Notes: a model not told the origin generated them from the letters alone. 64,000 bases of DNA from Methanosalsum zhilinae DSM 4017 (GCF_000217995.1 NC_015676.1:1471708-1535707), one strand, 5' to 3'. Numbered from the stretch's first letter, positions 36,838 to 46,580 are shown. Numbers and translations are program-made.

Positions 36838-38820
36838 GTGATAAGGAATACCAATGCCATACTTGGAAACTCTGAGCTGATGGTAACTCTGGGTAAAAGG
36901 GGGGAGATTTTAGGATTTTTTTATCCAAGACGTGATTATGCACAGCATGTCGAAGAGTCAATGATGTGTATTTATTCAGATGAATTTACAGAAAGTACAG
37001 ATAGCGACAGTAATTCAGATCGACTGCTGTGGATGAATTCTTCCCGGTGGGAATACGTACAGAAATATACTTCAGATTCATATAATGTAGCTACGAGATT
37101 AAAACATGATAATGGTCTGGAAGTGTCAATACTTGACAGTGTGCATCCTCTAATGCCCGCACTTACAAGAAAATTCAGGATAAGTTCCAAACACGATTTT
37201 GATGGAAAGCTGTTCTATTATTCCAGCCTTAATGCAGGAGATATGTCAAAGCAGAATACATGCTATTGTGACAATGAAGAATATATTGTAGTGCAGTACT
37301 GGCAGGATTATCATCTGGGCCTTACATCCCTGCCTGAATTCCAGAGCTGGCAGGTCAGTAAGATATTTGGAAGCAGCTGGTGGGCAAATCCAAAATATGA
37401 CATGGAGGACGGAGCACTTCAGAACAACAGAGAGGATATCGGAAAACCTGGGTTTGCTCTTGGATGGGATATGCATATTAAAAAGCATGAACCTTTTGAA
37501 GTGACTATCTTTATGGGTGCATCCAACAATAAATCAAGCCTTTACAGAAAAATGAGAGAAATCAGGTCACAGTCTATTGAGAGAATTAGCGAACAGGTGC
37601 AGGAGAACTGCGTTAAATGGCTTTCCAGAAAAAAACCATTGGATATTTTTGAAAAAGATGACCTGGATTTGAATATAAGCCTCCTTGAAATCTACAATCG
37701 ATCCCTTCTAACACTTAAATTACTCAATGAGCCTTCCCATGGATCATTTATCGCATCACCTGAGTTTGATCCAGCTTTTGAGATGTGTGGAGGATATGGA
37801 TTTTGCTGGAACCGGGATGCTGCAGAGATTGCAAGTGCGCTGTTGAATTCCGGATATCCTGAATATACAGGAAAATTCTTCAGGTGGTGTGTAAAAACCC
37901 AGCTTCCTGATGGATCCTGGTTCCAGAGATACTGGACTGACGGCAGACATGGTCCTTCCTGGAGCAATTTCAATTCTACAACTCAGATCGATGAAACGGG
38001 TTCCACTCTGCATGCAATTGGTAAATATTATGAAACTCTTGAGGGGATTGATAGAATTGATTTCATTGAGCAGATGTGGGTTACGGTACTGAGGGGAGCG
38101 GAGTACCTTATAAAAAGAACCCGGAATGGGCTTCATGACGCATGCATGGACCTTTGGGAAACTCATGTAGGAACTTTTACCTATACAAATGCGTCTATTT
38201 TTGCAGGTCTTATTCAGGCTGCCCGTATTGCAGATGACTACGATCAGAAAGAGCTTGCAGGCAGGTGGAAAGAACATGCTTACAACCTGAAAGAGCAGAT
38301 TCTGAATGATCTGTGGACGGATGAGGGTTATTTTGCCAGAGGAATTATGCATGACAGATTAGACTACACTGTCGATGCAAGCATCCTTGGTACAGTTACC
38401 CCATTTGACCTCCTATCACCACATGACCCTGAAGAGAGGAACAAAATCTACTCACTGATCAATACAATTGAAAATCGTCTAAAGATAGAAGTAAATGATC
38501 ATTATGGCATCAAAAGGTATGAAGATGACCAGTACATTAACGGAAATCCGTGGATAGTAACTACACTGTGGCTATCCAAAACCATGCTTATGCTTTCACA
38601 TGCGCTTCAAAAAGAAGGAGATTTTGATCAGAGCAGGCAGTTCCGGAGCAGAGCCATCAGTCTAATACAATGGTCGGTTAAAGGAACAACAGATACCGGC
38701 CTTCTGCCGGAACAGGTAGATAAGGATCACGGAAATCCTGCCTGGGCAATACCGCTTGGATGGAGTTGTGCTCTTATGGTTGATAATATCATTTTACTTG
38801 ATGAGATCTACAGAAATTGA
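36838..38820 (+). CDS. GH15 family glucoamylase
   Basis: Protein of 660 residues with an N-terminal beta-sandwich (to about 270) and a C-terminal (alpha/alpha)6 barrel. Visible motifs: CWNRDAAE near 323, QIDETG near 383, the acid Glu441 in MDLWETH and the base Glu625 in LLPEQ, all expected of GH15. It releases glucose from non-reducing ends of alpha-glucans. No signal peptide is seen, so it acts on internal polyglucose. It starts with GTG six bases after the V4R gene and closes the island. Confidence 0.93.
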   Translation: MIRNTNAILGNSELMVTLGKRGEILGFFYPRRDYAQHVEESMMCIYSDEFTESTDSDSNSDRLLWMNSSRWEYVQKYTSDSYNVATRLKHDNGLEVSILDSVHPLMPALTRKFRISSKHDFDGKLFYYSSLNAGDMSKQNTCYCDNEEYIVVQYWQDYHLGLTSLPEFQSWQVSKIFGSSWWANPKYDMEDGALQNNREDIGKPGFALGWDMHIKKHEPFEVTIFMGASNNKSSLYRKMREIRSQSIERISEQVQENCVKWLSRKKPLDIFEKDDLDLNISLLEIYNRSLLTLKLLNEPSHGSFIASPEFDPAFEMCGGYGFCWNRDAAEIASALLNSGYPEYTGKFFRWCVKTQLPDGSWFQRYWTDGRHGPSWSNFNSTTQIDETGSTLHAIGKYYETLEGIDRIDFIEQMWVTVLRGAEYLIKRTRNGLHDACMDLWETHVGTFTYTNASIFAGLIQAARIADDYDQKELAGRWKEHAYNLKEQILNDLWTDEGYFARGIMHDRLDYTVDASILGTVTPFDLLSPHDPEERNKIYSLINTIENRLKIEVNDHYGIKRYEDDQYINGNPWIVTTLWLSKTMLMLSHALQKEGDFDQSRQFRSRAISLIQWSVKGTTDTGLLPEQVDKDHGNPAWAIPLGWSCALMVDNIILLDEIYRN

Positions 38821-38931
38821 TTAAAGAGCAGAACTTGGTTAAAGTTTATCGGAATTTATATACTGTATCTGATATATATAGCATGTTATCCATAATAATC
38901 ATGGAATCAATTAACCGGGGGGTGAAACAGT

Positions 38932-39042
38932 ATGGAAAAATGTGGTATATGCAAGGGGGATGTTGAGAGACAGCCGCATGTCACTAAAGATGGAAAGTGT
39001 GATCTCTGTGGTGAAAAATTAACCCTTGAGAAGAAAAAATAA
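38932..39042 (+). CDS. Tiny zinc-ribbon protein, 36 residues
   Basis: A complete short frame, MEKCGICKGDVE at the start and KCDLCGEKLTLEKKK at the end, with two CxxC pairs (Cys4/Cys7 and Cys23/Cys26) spaced for one zinc. GGGGGGTGA lies just before the ATG, strong evidence for translation. A TATA-like ATCTGATATATATAGC stands at 38866-38883. I do not know its function; such mini zinc proteins are common in Methanosarcina and are easily missed. Confidence 0.75.
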   Translation: MEKCGICKGDVERQPHVTKDGKCDLCGEKLTLEKKK

Positions 39043-39090
39043 AGTTTTGATGAGTCTTTCACAATCTTGAAACAACGGTCAGGAAGGTAT

Positions 39091-39717
39091 TCACTCACTG
39101 ACCGGCTGTTTCAATTTTTTTATCATTTTTTTACATAGCTTCAGGTCATCTACCGTATTTACGTTAAGTGATAGATGAGGATATTCCAGTATCAGGTTGA
39201 ACTCTTCCTGTTCCTCCCTGATATGATTCCCATCCAGTACATTGATCCCGGCAGGAACTATAAAACTACCATCTTTATTAAAAACCGTATCCGGACGAGT
39301 GCCTGTTTGCCTGCAGACTGAAATCGGTACAGAGACTGACATTGCCGGTTTATCGGAACCTTCGTAGTAACCTACGATCTGGTCTATAATCTCAGGCGTA
39401 ATTACAGGCAGATCAGACATAACTATCATAACAGGCCCTCTTATTCTGGCAGATTCAACGGCCTGGATCATATCCTTTACATAATTTCCGCCTTCTGTCT
39501 GGATGACCCGGACATTTCCTTTATATTTTTTCTCTACAACTATTCCGGTTTTTGGTGTTGCGGGAGAAACTGCAACGTAAATATTTTTAATTTTTTCAGA
39601 TTCAAGCAGTGCGTCAACAACATAACTTACAAGAGGTTTTCCCAAAAGCTCAACACATGGTTTCTCTCCCATACCAAGCCTGCTGCCAAGCCCACCTGCC
39701 ATTACAATAGCATCCAT
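39091..39717 (-). CDS. cobY: Adenosylcobinamide-phosphate guanylyltransferase CobY
   Basis: GTP-dependent nucleotidyltransferase of 208 residues, the archaeal replacement of CobU, activating adenosylcobinamide phosphate for attachment of the lower ligand. Nucleotide-binding motif GGLGSRLG at 8-15 with Lys19, metal-binding region MSDLPVITPE, and the CobY block VSVPISVCRQTGTRPDTVF. The start overlaps the end of cobS by 16 bases and has GGAGGT upstream, so it is translationally coupled at the end of the corrinoid operon. Confidence 0.93.
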   Translation of the reverse strand: MDAIVMAGGLGSRLGMGEKPCVELLGKPLVSYVVDALLESEKIKNIYVAVSPATPKTGIVVEKKYKGNVRVIQTEGGNYVKDMIQAVESARIRGPVMIVMSDLPVITPEIIDQIVGYYEGSDKPAMSVSVPISVCRQTGTRPDTVFNKDGSFIVPAGINVLDGNHIREEQEEFNLILEYPHLSLNVNTVDDLKLCKKMIKKLKQPVSE

Positions 39718-40532
39718 TCAGAACCTCCAGAAATCATTTTTATCATCAGTGTTAAAATAACCAGTGAAACTATCCTACCAATTTCATTTGCAGCACCGAT
39801 ACCATCACCATTGAGTCCTCCAAAATGCCGGTTACTCACATTAAGCAAAACCAGGGCAGAGACTATTGAAGCAATAAATGCAATAAGACCGGTAATTCCA
39901 AAACCCAGCAGCCAGAAAGAAATAATGCATACCAAAGCACCGAAGATGAGTCCGGCTGAGTATCTGGGAAATGTTGTACTCTCTATAGTGATAGCACCCA
40001 TTCCATCATGAACAGGTTTTCCAAATGCTGCTATTGTCAGCATTGCCTGTTTTGCACCAATCTCGGAAACCACCATTGAAGCAAAGATAATCATTGCAGC
40101 CTCACTTGAACTGCTGCTTATGAAGGCAGTTTCTGATTTGATCGACAATATGGATGCATACAACGAAATAATTGCTATCGTGCAGAAAGCTGCCCCTCCT
40201 ATGCCAAGAGAAACATCCTTCATTGCACTTATTTTCTTTTCCACACTACCATGGGCAGTAAGTCCATCCCCCATATCGGCAAGGCCATCAAGATGATTGA
40301 ATCCGGTGAAATAATAGATAACTGCAATTATAAGAAATGATCCAATCATAGAAGGGAACAGCAGCTCAAATATAAATGCAAATAACCCGATGATCAGACC
40401 CAGAACAAAGCCAACAAATGTATACAGATAGATCCTTTGATTGAATTCATTGAAGCCCTCTTCTGTAATATATACAGGAATCGTTGAAAGAAATCCAAAA
40501 CTTGATTTTACAGCAAGCAAAAATGAACCCAT
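39702..40532 (-). CDS. cobS: Adenosylcobinamide-GDP ribazoletransferase (cobalamin synthase)
   Basis: Integral membrane enzyme of 276 residues that joins adenosylcobinamide-GDP with alpha-ribazole (phosphate). About seven membrane segments; the family motif FTGFNHLDGLADMGDGLTAHGS with its Asp-rich metal site is clear, and RHFGGLNGDGIGAANEIGR lies near the C-terminus. GGTGA precedes the start. It is flanked by cobZ upstream and cobY downstream on the same strand. Confidence 0.94.
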   Translation of the reverse strand: MGSFLLAVKSSFGFLSTIPVYITEEGFNEFNQRIYLYTFVGFVLGLIIGLFAFIFELLFPSMIGSFLIIAVIYYFTGFNHLDGLADMGDGLTAHGSVEKKISAMKDVSLGIGGAAFCTIAIISLYASILSIKSETAFISSSSSEAAMIIFASMVVSEIGAKQAMLTIAAFGKPVHDGMGAITIESTTFPRYSAGLIFGALVCIISFWLLGFGITGLIAFIASIVSALVLLNVSNRHFGGLNGDGIGAANEIGRIVSLVILTLMIKMISGGSEWMLL

Positions 40533-40585
40533 TTTTTCACCAAAGAATCATCAGCTATTGAATATAAGCATTTATTCTTACAGTA

Positions 40586-41125
40586 TTACTGAATATCTAT
40601 CTCAGCCATAGCCCTGGTATACATATTAGCCGAAACTCCTCCAATAAGACCTGCAAGTACGTCGTCCATAAAGGGACCCATCTGAGCCAGAATTCCAGGC
40701 TTTGCCTTATCAAAACGAACAAACTCGAACATTCCTTTATCACCACTGATGTATTTTGAGATACTCATACCAATTACTTCGTCTGCAACAATAAATGTAA
40801 GATCCTTCTCAAAAGATTCCTTGCTAATGCCTGGTAAGTTACCTGTTATTCCCTGCCTTTCCAGAAGAATTCCTGAATAGATCAGAAGTGAAAGGTTTGG
40901 ATCTGAAATCGCTATCTTCAGTTCCCGTATAAACATTTCCTCTGCCTTCTCCCGGGTTTCGATACCAGGATGGGGTACATATAGTTCCATAGCAGCATCA
41001 ACAAGCATTTCAAGGGTTATACCCTCATATTCAAGCACTTTAAGGATGTCATTGTCTGGTTCATTTTCAAGTGTTTCCGGCTGATCTCCTTTCAAGTCAC
41101 GGGATTCCATATCTGATAGTTTCAT
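40586..41125 (-). CDS. cobZ: Alpha-ribazole phosphatase CobZ
   Basis: Protein of 179 residues of the YutG/PgpA-like family, shown in Methanosarcina mazei to remove phosphate from alpha-ribazole phosphate or its cobalamin form, replacing bacterial CobC. Family features: ITLEMLVDAAMELYVPHPG, EMFIRELKIAISDPNL, IVADEVIGMSISKYI and MGPFMDDVLAGLIGG. The assignment as CobZ rather than lipid phosphatase rests on its place between cbiB and cobS. GAGTGATC precedes the ATG. Confidence 0.88.
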   Translation of the reverse strand: MKLSDMESRDLKGDQPETLENEPDNDILKVLEYEGITLEMLVDAAMELYVPHPGIETREKAEEMFIRELKIAISDPNLSLLIYSGILLERQGITGNLPGISKESFEKDLTFIVADEVIGMSISKYISGDKGMFEFVRFDKAKPGILAQMGPFMDDVLAGLIGGVSANMYTRAMAEIDIQ

Positions 41126-41162
41126 AATTGATCACTCATTAATCTGATTTTACTGACAATAA

Positions 41163-42155
41163 TCAGGTCCATACATAGTTGATCACTGCCGCAAGTGCAG
41201 CAACTGAAAGTATTGAAGCAATAAATATTATCTGTGAAGTTCTCTGAATATCGTCGGGTTGTGGTACTGAGTATTCATCTCCAAGTACATAGTTATTTGG
41301 TTTTTCCAGTCTGACCCTGATAGCTCCAGCAGTTGCTGCCATAGGATACCCGGAGTTTGGGGAAGGCGTATTCTGAGCCTGAGTAGAGGCCAGTTTTAGA
41401 GATGATGCAACATCTGCCTTTCCGGAAGAAAATACTGAGATCACTGCAGAAGCTCCTGCTATAAATAAAATTGACAGGCGTGCAGGTATCCAATTGAGGA
41501 TATCATCAAATTTTGCTGAAAAGAACCCCAGTTCCAGATACGTTTCATTCCTGTAGCCTATCATGGAATCAAGTGTATTTACTGCTTTATATGCATAGGC
41601 TCCAATGAGCCCGAAAGGTCCAAGGAGCATATAATAGAACAATGGTGTAAGAATTCCATCAACATAGTTTTCAGACACAGATTCGATAACTGCAGATGAT
41701 GCCTGTTCCTTGCTAAGTGATGATGGATCCCGGCTGACAAATATAGGAAGTTTGTCCCTTGCCTGCTGTAGTCTGTCATTCATTAAATCATACGAAATTT
41801 CCTTTGCCGGAGATAACAGGCTCTGTACTGCAAATGTGGATTTGAGGAAATAAGCTGCAATCAATAGCCTGACTGCCTCGGGTATGGGTTCAAATGTAGC
41901 TACCAGCAGTACAGTCAGCCCTATCAGAGATGCAAAAACAATAGTTGCAAGACCCATGAATACCCCATAGCCCTTTCTGTGAGAAGATGGTGCATGATCC
42001 CTGAAAACCTGTATGAACTTTCCAATCCACACAACAGGATGAACAGCAGCTGGCGGTTCACCTATTAGTATATCAAAGGCAAGGGCCAGTAAAAGTACAT
42101 ATATCAAAAATCCAGAATCAATGCTGAAAAAAATCTGGAATATAGTATCCATCAT
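41163..42155 (-). CDS. cbiB: Adenosylcobinamide-phosphate synthase CbiB
   Basis: Membrane protein of 330 residues that attaches the aminopropanol (phosphate) linker to adenosylcobyric acid. Motifs: LLALAFDILIGEPPAAVHPVVWIG at the N-terminus, VSRDPSSLSKEQASSAVIESVSEN and NTPSPNSGYPMAATAGAI. Several membrane segments. It starts inside the end of the upstream decarboxylase gene (4-base overlap), which makes the linker, so the two steps are coupled. Confidence 0.95.
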   Translation of the reverse strand: MMDTIFQIFFSIDSGFLIYVLLLALAFDILIGEPPAAVHPVVWIGKFIQVFRDHAPSSHRKGYGVFMGLATIVFASLIGLTVLLVATFEPIPEAVRLLIAAYFLKSTFAVQSLLSPAKEISYDLMNDRLQQARDKLPIFVSRDPSSLSKEQASSAVIESVSENYVDGILTPLFYYMLLGPFGLIGAYAYKAVNTLDSMIGYRNETYLELGFFSAKFDDILNWIPARLSILFIAGASAVISVFSSGKADVASSLKLASTQAQNTPSPNSGYPMAATAGAIRVRLEKPNNYVLGDEYSVPQPDDIQRTSQIIFIASILSVAALAAVINYVWT

Positions 42156-43642
42156 AGAAGCGGCTCCATTACCCGTCTCCAGGCAGATCTAAGATTTTCT
42201 TCATTATCTCCTTCATTCATGAAAATATCCAGAATCTTCTGTGCCACCTCTTTATCATGAATAATATGGCAATCCTGGCAGCTCCAGATTTTACCACCAC
42301 TTGAGCGGTCCACCATCTTTCCACCCGTTCGTTCATCTTCACATGGGTAGAACGGACAGAAGCAGAAAATACAATCCTGATCTTCAAAGTGACATGGATA
42401 GTATTCACAGGTGGTTCGTCCAAGAGAACCTCCTTCTGCAATGGTTTCTATTGTGTGTTTCAGTTCCTCTCGTGCCTGTTCCCTGCCCCAACCTGTAAGA
42501 ACATCACCAATTGCCTGAATAAGTTTTTCGTTTTCTTCACGAGGCCTTACAGCAATACGAATATAGGAATTTCCAAGTTCTCTAAAAGATGAACAGTCCC
42601 TGATCAGTATTCCCCGTGATGCAAGTCTGCGAGAGAGTTCAGATGAGTCCATCAGGAAGTCTTCAATATCTACAAGTATGTAATTAACACTGCTGTCCAG
42701 TGGCTTAAAACCGCGTACGTTTGAAAGGCGCTCTATCAGATAGTTCCTTTCCTCTTCGATCAACTGTCTGGATCTTATGAAATAAGAATTGTTATAGCCT
42801 GAGTCCATATTCAATAGTTCTGTAGCTACCGTGTCAGGTACTGATCCAAGATTCCATGAAAGCCTTGAATTATTCAAACCTTCAGCCATCCTTTGTGTGG
42901 CAACTCCAAACCCCATCCTGATCCCGGGAATTGCAAATGATTTTGTAAGTGAGCGAAGAACAAAGACATAATCATTCTCTATAGCAACGTTCACCATACT
43001 CTGCCGGGGATCAGATAGTTCACTGAAGGCTTCATCAATAAAAAGAAGTGTCTTTTTCTGTTCACATCTTTCTGCAAGCTTTTCCAACTTATTGCGGGAT
43101 ATAAGTTTACCTGTTGGATTATTCGGATTACACACAAAGATAATACGTGCGTCTTCAAGTATTTCATCACTGATGCTGAAGATATCATCCTGGTGTGTAT
43201 TAATTATCTCTGCCCCGAATATCCTGCACTGGATCTCGTATTCACTGAAAGTAGGTTCCGGAATGATCACTCTGTCACCATGGTAAAGCACGGACTCTGC
43301 AACCAGACGTATTATTTCCGATGAACCGTTGCCAGGAACAATATTTTCATATGTAGTATCACTTTCTATCAGGAAACGGGATGCAGCCTTCCTGAATTCC
43401 AGATAGCGATTATCAGGATAATGATGTATTTTTTCGAGAGCTTGTTTTAACATTTCGTCCATATTAAATTCATTACCACAGTATTCAAATGGCGTACCCA
43501 GAGGATTTAAACTGGCACTAAAATCAAGTATCTCCGATTCACCAATTCCGTGTTTCTGTGCATTTTTCCTGACAAGACCACCATGTACAGCAGGTGAAAG
43601 ATTCAGGACGGATTTTTTCAGTGGTAAATTATCTTCTGACAC
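42152..43642 (-). CDS. cobD: Threonine-phosphate decarboxylase with Cys-rich C-terminal domain
   Basis: Fusion of 496 residues. Residues 1-380 are a PLP aminotransferase-fold decarboxylase: SASLNPLG, PGNGSSEII, VCNPNNPTGKLI, the lysine in RSLTKSFAIPGIRMGFG. The last 100 residues hold eight cysteines (TTCEYYPC, DCIFCFCPFYPC, SCQDC), a metal-binding module. The homologous M. mazei MM2060 protein is reported to be both L-threonine kinase and decarboxylase, so this enzyme may make aminopropanol phosphate from threonine by itself. It starts with GTG after AGGCGAT and is first in the corrinoid operon. Confidence 0.92.
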   Translation of the reverse strand: MSEDNLPLKKSVLNLSPAVHGGLVRKNAQKHGIGESEILDFSASLNPLGTPFEYCGNEFNMDEMLKQALEKIHHYPDNRYLEFRKAASRFLIESDTTYENIVPGNGSSEIIRLVAESVLYHGDRVIIPEPTFSEYEIQCRIFGAEIINTHQDDIFSISDEILEDARIIFVCNPNNPTGKLISRNKLEKLAERCEQKKTLLFIDEAFSELSDPRQSMVNVAIENDYVFVLRSLTKSFAIPGIRMGFGVATQRMAEGLNNSRLSWNLGSVPDTVATELLNMDSGYNNSYFIRSRQLIEEERNYLIERLSNVRGFKPLDSSVNYILVDIEDFLMDSSELSRRLASRGILIRDCSSFRELGNSYIRIAVRPREENEKLIQAIGDVLTGWGREQAREELKHTIETIAEGGSLGRTTCEYYPCHFEDQDCIFCFCPFYPCEDERTGGKMVDRSSGGKIWSCQDCHIIHDKEVAQKILDIFMNEGDNEENLRSAWRRVMEPLL

Positions 43643-43815
43643 AATTATCGCCTACATATATATGAAACAAATGAACTCTCAAGATCTGTTAAATAGTAGA
43701 ATATAATAAATACAAACAGATTGTCCGGGATCAATATTAAGATATGAATAATTACTCTCTGAATCAGATATTTTATATTTGTTTTTAGACAATCTGACTT
43801 ATTGTATGAAAGTAA

Positions 43816-44430
43816 TTAACATCTACGAGATACCATTATTTGTTCACATCTATCTAAATCATACACTGTATTTAAGTTGAACGCCAATCCCATCTCATGC
43901 AGTACAAGATTACAGTCCTCCTGTTCCTGATCTATATCTTTTCCAAGCATAATATTGATGCCTGCAGGAGATATCAGTTTACCATTCCTGTTGAACACGG
44001 TTTCGGGTCTGGATTCACTGTTTCTGAATATTGAAATGGGAACATGAACCGACATTGAAGGCTTGCCACATTTTTGATATTCTGAGATTATGAAATCAAT
44101 GACCTCAGGAGTTATCATTACAATATCATACATTATGATAAGTACAGGTCCGCTAATACCAGCCTCCTTTACTGCATGTATCATATCAGCTACATAATTC
44201 ATTCCGGGTGTGATTATCACGTCAACGTCTTGAGAGTATCGGCTCAACACTGTTTCCCGTGTCTTTAATGAGAAGGGAGAGAGGGCTACATAGATATTAT
44301 CCACATTCTCAGATCCTGCAAGTGAATCTATTACATGGCCTATGATGGGTTTATCCAGAAGTATAAGATTTGGCTTGTCTTCTATACCAAGATCTCCACC
44401 TCTGCCTCCAACCATTACAATAGCATCCAT
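43816..44430 (-). CDS. CobY-like nucleotidyltransferase paralogue with changed signature
   Basis: Protein of 204 residues clearly derived from a CobY duplication: the order of blocks matches the CobY at 39091 along its length. The nucleotide loop is GGRGGDLG (8-15) instead of GGLGSRLG, so Arg13 is Asp, while Lys19 is kept; the metal region reads MYDIVMITPE instead of MSDLPVITPE. The start at 44430 matches the CobY N-terminus MDAIVM; an in-frame ATG 12 bases further upstream is possible. Loss of the Arg points to a different nucleotide, a different reaction or an inactive protein. It is separated from the corrinoid operon by 170 bases. Confidence 0.78.
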   Translation of the reverse strand: MDAIVMVGGRGGDLGIEDKPNLILLDKPIIGHVIDSLAGSENVDNIYVALSPFSLKTRETVLSRYSQDVDVIITPGMNYVADMIHAVKEAGISGPVLIIMYDIVMITPEVIDFIISEYQKCGKPSMSVHVPISIFRNSESRPETVFNRNGKLISPAGINIMLGKDIDQEQEDCNLVLHEMGLAFNLNTVYDLDRCEQIMVSRRC

Positions 44431-44821
44431 TATCCGATACATCTCCTGAATTTGTATAGTGTGCAAATATTCATATTATCCGTATAACCTGATAGTACAG
44501 GTAGTTTAATATTCAGCATATTACAGATCAAATCCCTATATTAAACTTAGTGTAAATAGTACTCTTTTGCAAAGCGTGAATATTGTTTTATTTATATACA
44601 ACTATAGTAAATTATGGACTATACTTTGACAGTACATCTATTATATATTTAAATATACAATTACACTTTCATGCCTATTTGCTTTAATGTACAGAAGGTA
44701 TATTAATTTATTCAGAATAAACAATATCTGCTCAAGTAAACTTTACCAGAAAAATAAAGAACATGTATTATAATCCAGATAAGCAGAATACATGGTTGAT
44801 TGAATAAGAATAGGTGAAAAT
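44431..44821. other. Intergenic, AT-rich divergent promoter region
   Basis: About 390 bases without a convincing gene. TTATATATTTAAATA at 44641-44655 is the best TATA-like element. No strong inverted repeat or RNA fold was noticed. An AGGTG site at 44813-44817 serves the following GTG start. Confidence 0.5.
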
Positions 44822-45136
44822 GTGAAAATTGAAATCCATCTCTCAGATAAAGCATATGATATCCTGAAAAGATACATGGACATTGAAAATTTTGGAGACC
44901 TTGACCAAACAATTGAACATCTGATATTAAAAGCATCCGAAGACATTACAGATGAAATGAAGCAATACAGAGATATATTCTATCAGGTGAGCAATGATGG
45001 AGATATCTGGACAGTCCAGTATTACCGGTACATAGAAGAAGATTATGAGAGATTATCAACTGTCCACAGGTATGTCAACCGTCCGGATGATGAAGAGATC
45101 AAAGAAGATATTGAGAGGACATTCTTAGATAGATGA
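44822..45136 (+). CDS. Hypothetical protein, 104 residues
   Basis: Acidic protein of unrecognised family. The N-terminus [24 protein letters not shown] has a strand-helix pattern like a ribbon-helix-helix or antitoxin-type dimerisation unit; the rest has a tyrosine-rich helix and strand ([17 protein letters not shown]). GTG start with AGGTG 5 bases upstream. No toxin-like gene is adjacent; hisS follows after 187 bases. Confidence 0.65.
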   Translation: MKIEIHLSDKAYDILKRYMDIENFGDLDQTIEHLILKASEDITDEMKQYRDIFYQVSNDGDIWTVQYYRYIEEDYERLSTVHRYVNRPDDEEIKEDIERTFLDR

Positions 45137-45323
45137 CAGATATGAATCAAAACAGAAAATGTGCGTTCAATTTGCATCTAAGGATATTATCAGAAAGTTA
45201 TGTAGCAGAAAAGTTTCACACAGAACCAAAAACATAAAACTTTTAACTCCCATCCTAAATCTAACCTATCTATCAAACCAGTTATCATTAAATCAATATA
45301 ATAATTGTCAGGATACGAGTACG

Positions 45324-46559
45324 ATGAAAATCACAAAACCAAGAGGCACCCGGGATTTTCTTCCAGAGGATATGGAAAACAGGCGTTATGTGGAAAACAT
45401 AATCCGAGATGTGGTAACTAAATGGGGATATAGCGAGATTATGACCCCTACTTTTGAACATCTGGACCTTTTTACACTCAAGTCAGGAGATGCAATCGTT
45501 GGAGAGATCTACAATTTTACAGACAAGGGTAACAGGGAAATGGCACTTCGACCCGAGCTCACTGCACCTGTAATGAGAATGTATGTTAATGAAATGCAGG
45601 CAACCCCTAAGCCTCTAAAGCTATTTTATTTTGAGAACTGTTTCAGATATGAGAGACCTCAGAAAGGAAGGTACAGAGAATTCTGGCAGTTCGGGGTAGA
45701 GTTGATTGGAAGTAGACAGGCGGATGCAGATGCAGAGGTTATTGCACTTGCAATGTCGATACTGAATGCTCTGGATATTGATGGAAAATTGAATGTAGGT
45801 CATCTGGGAATTATCAGATATATATTAAAAGAACTTGACATTGAACAGCAGTCCCAGATCATGAGATATGTAGACAAAAAGGATGACATGGGACTTGATG
45901 ATTACCTTGATAACATCAATGCACCGGCAGACCTGAGACGTAACCTGTTCGAATTGATAGGAATCAGTGGCGAGGATGCAATTATAAAGGCAAAGGAGAT
46001 AACCGGCAGTATACCAGAACTTGAAGCATTCAGGAAAATTATTGAACTGCTTGATGCCTATGAAATTAAATATACCATCGACTTCGGGATTGCCAGAGGT
46101 CTGGATTATTATACAGGCATGGTATTTGAGATATATGCAAAGGACCTCGGAGCTCAAAACCAAATATGCGGAGGAGGATCCTACCAGTTGATACAGCTCT
46201 TTGGTGGCGGTGATGTCCCGTCAACTGGATTTGGTATTGGATTTGACCGAATAATGGAAGTTTGCAGGAAAAAAACGGAAAAACCTGCCAGTGTGATGGT
46301 GATATGTACAGAAAAAACCCGCCTGGAAGCTATTGAAACTACTATGGAATTAAGAAAGATCATGCCTGCACATATTGATCTGATGAAACGCAATTTCAAA
46401 GCACAGCTTTCCCATGCAAATAATATCGGAACAGATTTTACATTAATAATCGGAGAGAGGGAATTACAGGCAGGAAAGGTCACCCTTAAAGATATGAAAA
46501 GCGGAAACCAGGAAACCCTGACACTGAAAGAAGCTATTGCAAAGCTGAATGAATATTAG
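45324..46559 (+). CDS. hisS: Histidyl-tRNA synthetase
   Basis: Class II synthetase of 411 residues. Motif 1 region [17 protein letters not shown], motif 2 [21 protein letters not shown], the histidine A motif [15 protein letters not shown], and motif 3 [14 protein letters not shown]; the C-terminal anticodon domain contains [20 protein letters not shown]. The ATG at 45324 gives the normal N-terminus; a long upstream extension in frame is not conserved-looking. It recognises tRNA-His, whose gene in this window lacks an encoded G-1. Confidence 0.96.
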   Translation: MKITKPRGTRDFLPEDMENRRYVENIIRDVVTKWGYSEIMTPTFEHLDLFTLKSGDAIVGEIYNFTDKGNREMALRPELTAPVMRMYVNEMQATPKPLKLFYFENCFRYERPQKGRYREFWQFGVELIGSRQADADAEVIALAMSILNALDIDGKLNVGHLGIIRYILKELDIEQQSQIMRYVDKKDDMGLDDYLDNINAPADLRRNLFELIGISGEDAIIKAKEITGSIPELEAFRKIIELLDAYEIKYTIDFGIARGLDYYTGMVFEIYAKDLGAQNQICGGGSYQLIQLFGGGDVPSTGFGIGFDRIMEVCRKKTEKPASVMVICTEKTRLEAIETTMELRKIMPAHIDLMKRNFKAQLSHANNIGTDFTLIIGERELQAGKVTLKDMKSGNQETLTLKEAIAKLNEY

Positions 46560-46580
46560 AGCAGATAACACAGCTCAAGT

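Noticed and set aside
37756-38352. 198-residue open frame on the minus strand
   Set aside because: It is antisense within the GH15 glucoamylase, covering its catalytic motifs; no independent signal of coding.
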